From the NCBI GenBank assembly GCA_003142495.1, contig PLMM01000187.1:1-6621 (forward strand): a stretch of DNA of 6,621 nt. The letters are read 5' to 3'. The notes beneath the pieces were generated by a model. That model saw only the letters and a program-made list of their open reading frames with translations. It was not told where the DNA came from and ran no database searches. The stretch comes from Gemmatimonadota bacterium (lineage in GTDB: Bacteria > Gemmatimonadota > Gemmatimonadetes > Gemmatimonadales > Gemmatimonadaceae). Below, piece by piece: positions 1-5,046 of this stretch (its first letter is position 1; each line of letters opens with the position of its first letter). Both the position numbers and the translations under genes were made by a program.

Positions 1-1431
1 CTCCGGGACCAGTCGCTCGGCCAGCGCGCGGTCGACGTTCGCCAGCTGCCAGATCGCGCGCCACCGCGTTCCATAGGCGTGCACGAGGTGCTCGGCGATA
101 TCCGGAGCGCCGATGGTCGCGCGTGCGAGCGCGAGCTCGTCCTCGAGCGACTCGATGTCGCCGCCGGGAAGCGACTGCTTGTGCGTCGCCGCGCGCCCGT
201 GGCCGATGCGATATCGCCGCGCGATCGTGTCCATCACATCGGCGGCCATCGCGCGGTAGGTCGTGAGCTTACCGCCCGTCACCGAGAGTAGCCCGGGCAC
301 CGTCCACGCGATCGCGTGCTCGCGCGAGACCGCGTCGGGATTCTTGTCTCCCGACGCGACGAGCGGGCGAATGCCGGCCCACGCGGAGACGACGTCGCTC
401 GGCTGCAGATGCGCGCCGGGGAAGAAGGCGTTGGCCGAGCGAAGTAGGTAGGTGATGTCGGCCGAGGTCGCGCGTACGCGTTCGGGGCGCCCGTCGAACT
501 CGGTGTCCGTGGTGCCGATGATGCTGAACGTGCCGGCGGGGAGCACGAACATGACGCGGCCATCGATCGGCGACAGCAGCGTGAGCGCGCCGTTGTTGCG
601 GATTCGGTCGCGCGGCACGGACACGTGCACGCCCTTCGTTCCGCGCACCGCGCGCCGCGCCTGCGGCTCCGCCATGCGCACGATCGCGTCGCTCCACGGG
701 CCAGCGGCGTTGACCACGGCGCGCGCGCGAATCTCCACATCGATGCCGGTGCGGAGGTCGACGGCGCGCGCGCCGCAGACGCCGTCGCTCGTCATGAGCA
801 GATCGTGTACCGAAATGTGATTGAGCACGATCGCCCCGGCATCGCGCGCGCTCAGAACTGTCGCGAGGGTGAGGCGAATGTCATCCGTCGCCGCGTCGAA
901 GTACGATGCGCCGCCGGTCATTCCCATGTGGCGCAACTCTGGCTCGAGTGCCGTCACCACGTGCACGCTCAGCACGCGATGGCGGCCGAGATTGCGGCCA
1001 AGTGCGAGCGCGTCGTAGAGAAAGAGACCGGCGCGGAGCTTCCAGAGCTTGATGCGCGCCTTCTCGTACACGGGCCACATGAATTGCAGCGGGCGTACGA
1101 GGTGCGGCGCGATCGTCGCGAGGATGCGCCGCTCGCGACACGACTCGAAGACGAGGCCGAGCTGCCCGTGCTCGAGGTAGCGCACGCCGCCGTGCACGAG
1201 GCGCGACGAGCGGCTCGACGTGCCGCTCGCGAAGTCCGACGCCTCCACCAGCGCGACGCTTAGCCCGCGCATCGCGGCGTCGCGCGCGACGCCGGCGCCG
1301 GTGATGCCGCCGCCGATCACCAGCACGTCGAAGGATCCTTCGGCGAGCAGCGTCAGCGCCTCGGCGCGTTGATCCGGCGCCGCCTGCCCAGGCGTCGCCG
1401 GCTCTCCCTCGATTTGTGGGTTCTCGGGCAT
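1..1431 (-). CDS. glpD: Aerobic glycerol-3-phosphate dehydrogenase, FAD-dependent (C-terminus cut by window edge)
   Basis: It oxidises sn-glycerol-3-phosphate to dihydroxyacetone phosphate at the cytoplasmic membrane face and passes electrons through FAD to quinone. The frame is open from the ATG at 1431 to base 1, giving 477 residues without a stop. The FAD-binding Rossmann motif GGGITGAG lies at residues 40-47. The family block GTSSRSSRLVHGGVRYL is at 70-86, GTTDTEFDG at 307-314, WAGIRPLV at 351-358 and SVTGGKLTTYR at 383-393. From about residue 410 the helical C-terminal domain begins. Family members are usually about 500-580 residues, so only the last part is missing. The start is well bounded: an in-frame TAG lies four codons upstream (1441-1443), and no other start codon lies between it and the ATG. 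No Shine-Dalgarno sequence is visible. About 34 residues rich in Pro, Ala, Glu and Gln precede the first beta strand, longer than in E. coli GlpD. It diverges from fadI. The identification is firm; the anaerobic GlpA subunit is less likely, given the single-chain GlpD-like layout. Confidence 0.95.
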   Translation of the reverse strand, partial: MPENPQIEGEPATPGQAAPDQRAEALTLLAEGSFDVLVIGGGITGAGVARDAAMRGLSVALVEASDFASGTSSRSSRLVHGGVRYLEHGQLGLVFESCRERRILATIAPHLVRPLQFMWPVYEKARIKLWKLRAGLFLYDALALGRNLGRHRVLSVHVVTALEPELRHMGMTGGASYFDAATDDIRLTLATVLSARDAGAIVLNHISVHDLLMTSDGVCGARAVDLRTGIDVEIRARAVVNAAGPWSDAIVRMAEPQARRAVRGTKGVHVSVPRDRIRNNGALTLLSPIDGRVMFVLPAGTFSIIGTTDTEFDGRPERVRATSADITYLLRSANAFFPGAHLQPSDVVSAWAGIRPLVASGDKNPDAVSREHAIAWTVPGLLSVTGGKLTTYRAMAADVMDTIARRYRIGHGRAATHKQSLPGGDIESLEDELALARATIGAPDIAEHLVHAYGTRWRAIWQLANVDRALAERLVPE

Positions 1432-1500
1432 CGCCGAACGCTACGGGGACGGGTACACGCGGGTCAACTTCCACAGATCGAATCGTGATAACTTTCGGCC
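1432..1500. promoter_or_regulatory. Divergent glpD / fadIJ control region (69 bp)
   Basis: This short gap must hold the 5' control signals of both divergent genes unless they lie inside the coding regions. On the minus strand TTGACC (1467-1462) matches the -35 consensus at five of six bases. It is followed after 18 bp by TAGCGT (1443-1438), a weak -10. Transcription from it would start close to the glpD ATG. On the plus strand GATAAC (1487-1492) is a plausible but weak -10 for fadI, without a convincing -35. The pentamer AACTT occurs at 1466-1470 and again at 1490-1494. Neither gene shows a Shine-Dalgarno sequence here. The existence of a control region is a safe deduction from gene order; the individual boxes are tentative. 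Confidence 0.5.
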
Positions 1501-2799
1501 ATGCCAACCTTCGGTAACGGCCGCCGCGTAGCCATCGTCGCTGGACTGCGGACGCCGTTCGAGCGGTCGGGTACGCTCTTCAAATCGCTCTCGGCGCAGG
1601 AGCTCGGGCGCGCGGTCGTTGCGGAGCTCGTCGCGCGCACCGGGCTGGACGGCGAGGAGATCGACGCGCTGGTGTTCGGCACGGTGGTACCGAGCGTGCT
1701 TGCGCCGAACATCGCGCGCGAGGTGGCGCTGCTGCCGATGCTGCCGAAGGGAATTCCCGCGTTCACGGTGAGTCGCGCATGCACGTCGGCGAATCAGGCG
1801 ATCACCGACGCCGCGGACCAAATCGCGCTCGGCCACGCGGATGTCGCGATCGCGGGCGGAGCGGAGTCGCTGTCGAACGTGCCGATTTTGCATTCGCGCG
1901 GCTTCGCGAACGCGCTGGTGGGTGCCTCCAAGGCGAAGTCCGTTGGCGGCAAGCTCGGCGCGCTCGCGCGCATCCGGCCGCGCGATCTGATTCCGATCAC
2001 GCCGGCGATCGCGGAGCCGTCGACGGGCGAAACGATGGGGCAGAGCGCGGAGAAGATGGCGAAGCTCAATCACATTCCGCGCGACGAGCAGGATCAGTTC
2101 GCGCTGCGCTCGCATCGTCTCGCGGCGGCGGGGACGCAGGACGGTCGATTGACCGCGGAGATGATGCCGTACTACGTGCCGCCGAAGTACAGCGACGTCG
2201 CGCTGAGCGACAACGGCATTCGTGCGGACTCGACGCCGGAGGCGCTCGCGGCGCTCAAGCCGGTGTTCGATCGAAAGTACGGAACGGTGACGGCGGGAAA
2301 CTCGTCGCCGCTTACCGATGGAGCGGCGGCCGTCGTGCTGATGAGCGAGGAGAAGGCGAAGGCGCTCGGCTACACGCCGCTCGCGTACATCAAGTCGTAT
2401 GCATATGCGGCGCTCGATCCGGGTGAGCAGCTGCTGCAGGCGCCGGTGCTCGCGGCGCCGCTGGCGTTGGCGCGCGCGGGGCTCGCGCTCGGCGACATCG
2501 ATCTGGTGGAGATGCACGAGGCGTTCGCGGCGCAGGTGCTGAGCAATTTGCGCGGCTTCGAGAGCCAGGAGTGGGCGGAGCGCGCGGGGCTGACGCAGCC
2601 ACTCGGCGAGGTCGATCGCTCGCGATTGAACGTGATGGGCGGCTCGATCTCGATTGGACATCCGTTTGGCGCGACGGGCGCGCGCATCACGACGACGCTT
2701 GCGAACGAGCTGCGAAGGCGCAACGGACAGTTCGGACTGATGACGCTCTGCGCCGCGGGTGGGATGGGCTTCGCGATGGTGCTGGAGAACGCGTCGTGA
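1501..2799 (+). CDS. fadI: Acetyl-CoA acyltransferase (3-ketoacyl-CoA thiolase), trifunctional-protein beta type
   Basis: It catalyses the last step of fatty-acid beta-oxidation, CoA-dependent cleavage of 3-ketoacyl-CoA to acetyl-CoA and a shortened acyl-CoA. At 432 residues it matches the usual size of FadI (436 in E. coli). The nucleophilic Cys94 sits in SRACTSANQ. The GG-AES block lies at 119-123, the active-site HEAF at 339-342, GHPFGATG with His387 at 386-393, and the second catalytic Cys417 in CAAGGMG. HEAF in place of the NEAF of ordinary thiolases, the segment SNVPILHSR (125-133) and ACTSANQ resemble the FadI / mitochondrial HADHB branch rather than FadA or a biosynthetic thiolase. 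All catalytic residues are present. The start is bounded by an in-frame TAA at 1489-1491, but no ribosome-binding site precedes it. It is the first gene of an operon with fadJ, overlapping it by 4 bases. The product is presumably a complex with FadJ. Confidence 0.95.
   Translation: MPTFGNGRRVAIVAGLRTPFERSGTLFKSLSAQELGRAVVAELVARTGLDGEEIDALVFGTVVPSVLAPNIAREVALLPMLPKGIPAFTVSRACTSANQAITDAADQIALGHADVAIAGGAESLSNVPILHSRGFANALVGASKAKSVGGKLGALARIRPRDLIPITPAIAEPSTGETMGQSAEKMAKLNHIPRDEQDQFALRSHRLAAAGTQDGRLTAEMMPYYVPPKYSDVALSDNGIRADSTPEALAALKPVFDRKYGTVTAGNSSPLTDGAAAVVLMSEEKAKALGYTPLAYIKSYAYAALDPGEQLLQAPVLAAPLALARAGLALGDIDLVEMHEAFAAQVLSNLRGFESQEWAERAGLTQPLGEVDRSRLNVMGGSISIGHPFGATGARITTTLANELRRRNGQFGLMTLCAAGGMGFAMVLENAS
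2784..2787 (+). promoter_or_regulatory. Ribosome-binding site deciding the fadJ GTG start
   Basis: GGAG lies inside the end of fadI, eight bases before the GTG at 2796. The alternative in-frame ATG at 2820 has GGAG directly abutting it (2816-2819), with no spacer, which is a poor arrangement. This favours the GTG start, translationally coupled to the end of fadI. Confidence 0.6.
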
Positions 2800-4949
2800 G
2801 GCCGGCACTGACGACGGAGATGCGCGAGGGCGGCGTCGCGGTCGTCACCTTCGATCTCGAGGGCGAGTCCGTCAACAAGCTGACGCGCGGGGTGCTCGAG
2901 GAGTTCAAGGCGCTGATGGATCGCGTCGACTCCGACACGACGATTCGCGCGGTGGTGCTGATCTCGGGGAAGCCCGATCTCTTCATCGCGGGCGCGGACA
3001 TCGAGGGCTTTCTCGAGCTGCGCACGGCGGCGGAGGCAGAGGCGCTGAGCCGGGAAGGGCAGGAATTGATGAACCGGCTCGAGAAGCTGCGCGCGCCGGT
3101 GGTGTTCGCAATCCACGGCACGTGCGTGGGCGGCGGGCTCGAGGCGGCGCTCGCGGTCGCGTATCGGATCGCGACCGATCATCCGAAGACCGTGCTTGCG
3201 CTTCCCGAAGTGCAGCTCGGATTGATTCCGGGCGCGGGTGGCACGCAGCGGCTGCCGCGCCGAGTGGGGCTGCGGCAGGCGCTCGACATGATCTTGCAGG
3301 GGAAGAACGTGCGCGCGAGGAAGGCGCTGCAGATCGGGCTGATCGACGAGCTCGTGCATCCGTCGATTCTGCTCGACGTCGCGATCGATCGAGCGGCGAA
3401 GCTCGGCGAGGCGAAGATCGCGCGCGAGCGCGGGCGCGCGGTGCACGGCATGTCGGATCTCGTGCTCGAGGACAACGCGCTCGGGCGCTCGGTGGTTTTT
3501 CGCAAGGCGCGCGAGGCAACGCGAAAGGCGACGAAAGGAAATTATCCCGCGCCACTCGCGGCGATCGATGCGATCGAGCAGTCGTACATGGGCGATCGCG
3601 CGAAGGGCTTCGCAACAGAGGCGCGGCTGTTCGGCGAGATGGCGGTGACCGACGTGAGCCGGCAGCTGATCTTCCTGTTCTTCGCGACATCGGCGCTCAA
3701 GAAGGACACCGGCGTCGACGACCGGAGCGTGACGCCGATCGCGGTGGAGAAGATCGGAATTCTCGGCGCGGGATTCATGGGCGCGGGGATCGCGGCGATC
3801 GCGGTAATGCAGGGCACCGTGGTGCGCCTCAAGGATGCGCAGCACGAGCGCGTTGGGCACGGGCTCAGCGAAGTGAATGGAATTTTGCGCGATCAGCTCA
3901 AGCGCAAGCGGATCACGAGGCATCAGCTCGACGATCAGCTCACGCTCGTGGGGGGAACGATCGACTACTCGGGATTCAAGGACGCGAGTCTCGTGATCGA
4001 GGCGGTGTTCGAGGATCTGAAGGTGAAGCAGAGCGTGCTGGCGGAGGCGGAGGCTGCGGCGCCGCGCGCGATCTTCGCGTCGAATACGAGTACGATCCCG
4101 ATCGAGCGGATCGCGGCGAACGCGAAGCATCCGGAGCGCGTGCTCGGCATGCACTTCTTCTCGCCGGTCGTGAAGATGCCGTTGCTCGAAGTGATTCGCG
4201 CGAAGGCGACGGGTGATGAGGCGCTCGCGACGGTGGTTGCGTACGGCAAGAAGCTGGGGAAGACGGTGATCGTCGTGCAGGATGCGCCGGGCTTCTATGC
4301 GAACAGAATTTTGGCGCCGTACGTGAACGAGGCCGGGCTGCTGCTCGACGAGGGCGTCGCAGTGGATGCGATCGACAAGGCGCTGGTGGAGTTCGGCTTT
4401 CCGGTGGGGCCGCTCACGCTGATCGACGAGGTCGGGCTGGACATCGCGGGGAAGTCGAGCGCGGTGATGATCGGCGCGTTCGGCGACCGGATGATCCCGG
4501 CGCGGTCGCTCGCGAAAGTGATCGAGGCGGGGCGCACGGGTCGGAAGGGCGGGAAGGGCTTCTACAGATACGAGCAGGGGAAGAAGAAGGGCGTCGACGA
4601 GACCGTGTATCCGCTGTTTTCGAGCACGGGCCAGCGCATGCTGATCGGCGCGAGAGACATAGTAGAGCGGTGTGTGTTCGCGATGCTAAACGAGGCGGCG
4701 CGCTGTCTCGAGGAGGGGATCGTGAGCAGCCCGCGCGACGGCGATGTGGGCGCGGTGTTCGGGATCGGCTTTCCGCCGTTTCGCGGCGGCCCGTTCCGGT
4801 ATCTCGACACGCTAGGGATTCCGACCGTGATTCGGGCGCTCGAGGTGCTCGATGGCCGCTTCTCGCCGCGCTTCCGCCCTGCGCACATTCTGCGGGAGAT
4901 GGCGGCATCGGGGGCGCACTTTTATCCGGAGCGCGAAAGGCCGCGCTAG
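2796..4949 (+). CDS. fadJ: Bifunctional enoyl-CoA hydratase / 3-hydroxyacyl-CoA dehydrogenase, trifunctional-protein alpha type
   Basis: It hydrates 2-enoyl-CoA and then oxidises the 3-hydroxyacyl-CoA with NAD+, handing the 3-ketoacyl-CoA to the FadI thiolase. From the GTG at 2796 it is 717 residues, close to E. coli FadJ (714). The N-terminal crotonase domain spans about 5-190, with FIAGADI at 63-69 (oxyanion-hole region), GGGLE at 112-116 with catalytic Glu116, and LPEVQLG with catalytic Glu138. The NAD-binding Rossmann motif GAGFMGAG is at 324-331. The dehydrogenase catalytic His453 is in GMHFFSP, with its probable partner Glu465, followed by DAPGFYANRI at 496-505. Two C-terminal 3-hydroxyacyl-CoA dehydrogenase repeats follow, at about 496-592 and 612-710. 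Both active sites look intact. The frame is also open upstream to 2571, but that part overlaps fadI and is not family-like. The GTG has a GGAG at good spacing and shares GTGA with the fadI stop; an ATG at 2820 is the alternative start. FadB is less likely, given the partner gene and its order. Confidence 0.95.
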   Translation: MRPALTTEMREGGVAVVTFDLEGESVNKLTRGVLEEFKALMDRVDSDTTIRAVVLISGKPDLFIAGADIEGFLELRTAAEAEALSREGQELMNRLEKLRAPVVFAIHGTCVGGGLEAALAVAYRIATDHPKTVLALPEVQLGLIPGAGGTQRLPRRVGLRQALDMILQGKNVRARKALQIGLIDELVHPSILLDVAIDRAAKLGEAKIARERGRAVHGMSDLVLEDNALGRSVVFRKAREATRKATKGNYPAPLAAIDAIEQSYMGDRAKGFATEARLFGEMAVTDVSRQLIFLFFATSALKKDTGVDDRSVTPIAVEKIGILGAGFMGAGIAAIAVMQGTVVRLKDAQHERVGHGLSEVNGILRDQLKRKRITRHQLDDQLTLVGGTIDYSGFKDASLVIEAVFEDLKVKQSVLAEAEAAAPRAIFASNTSTIPIERIAANAKHPERVLGMHFFSPVVKMPLLEVIRAKATGDEALATVVAYGKKLGKTVIVVQDAPGFYANRILAPYVNEAGLLLDEGVAVDAIDKALVEFGFPVGPLTLIDEVGLDIAGKSSAVMIGAFGDRMIPARSLAKVIEAGRTGRKGGKGFYRYEQGKKKGVDETVYPLFSSTGQRMLIGARDIVERCVFAMLNEAARCLEEGIVSSPRDGDVGAVFGIGFPPFRGGPFRYLDTLGIPTVIRALEVLDGRFSPRFRPAHILREMAASGAHFYPERERPR

Positions 4950-5045
4950 GCGGGAAGGCCCTGTACGCGCGAAGTTGACGCGCTGCTGACATTGTCCGAG
5001 AGGTCGGACACCGGCGCTATTGCCCGCTTTGGCGCCGACATATAA
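4950..5045. other. Intergenic region between fadJ and the kinase gene
   Basis: This 96-bp gap holds no gene. It contains a weak stem, GCGCG (4967-4971) with CGCGC (4979-4983) and a seven-base loop, not followed by a T run. It also has an 18-bp perfect dyad at 4993-5010, a six-base inverted pair CGGCGC (5012-5017) / GCGCCG (5032-5037), and an AT-rich patch just before the kinase start. TTGACG at 4975-4980 looks like a -35 box, but no matching -10 lies at the right distance. No classical intrinsic terminator for the fad operon is seen. Confidence 0.6.
4993..5010. promoter_or_regulatory. Perfect 7-4-7 inverted repeat, candidate operator
   Basis: TGTCCGA (4993-4999) is followed by the spacer GAGG and the exact reverse complement TCGGACA (5004-5010). 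The symmetry stops at the flanking bases. The shape suits a dimeric transcription factor. Its centre lies about 45 bp before the kinase ATG, and about 51 bp before the start point expected if TATAAA (5041-5046) is the -10 box, a position typical of activator sites. The absence of a T run argues against an intrinsic terminator, although an RNA hairpin at the end of the fadJ transcript cannot be excluded. I cannot name a regulator for it. Confidence 0.45.
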
Positions 5046-5046
5046 A
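5041..5046 (+). promoter_or_regulatory. Candidate -10 box (TATAAA) of the kinase gene
   Basis: TATAAA stands out in an AT-rich patch within very GC-rich DNA and matches the -10 consensus at five of six bases. TTGCCC (5020-5025) is a possible -35, but only 15 bp away, which is short. The last A of the box is the first base of the ATG at 5046. If it is a real promoter element, the transcript would start near 5053 and would not include that ATG. Confidence 0.3.

Noticed and set aside
2571..2795. Longer fadJ beginning at ATG 2571
   Set aside because: The extra 75 codons overlap fadI in another frame and look like shadow sequence. FadJ family proteins begin near the GTG at 2796.
1441..2808. Minus-strand open frame of 455 codons opposite fadI
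   Set aside because: Arg- and His-rich translation with no family motifs, lying fully opposite a clearly identified thiolase. GC-biased codons leave the antisense frame free of stops.
2370..4154. Minus-strand open frame of 594 codons opposite fadI and fadJ
   Set aside because: Same cause: low-complexity Arg/His/Leu composition, no recognisable domain, and it spans two real genes on the other strand.
2759..4216. Plus-strand open frame of 485 codons overlapping fadJ
   Set aside because: Gly/Arg/Ala-rich out-of-frame reading of fadJ without motifs.
4967..4983. GCGCG / CGCGC hairpin as a terminator for fadJ
   Set aside because: Five-base stem in DNA where GCGCG is extremely common, and no T run follows.
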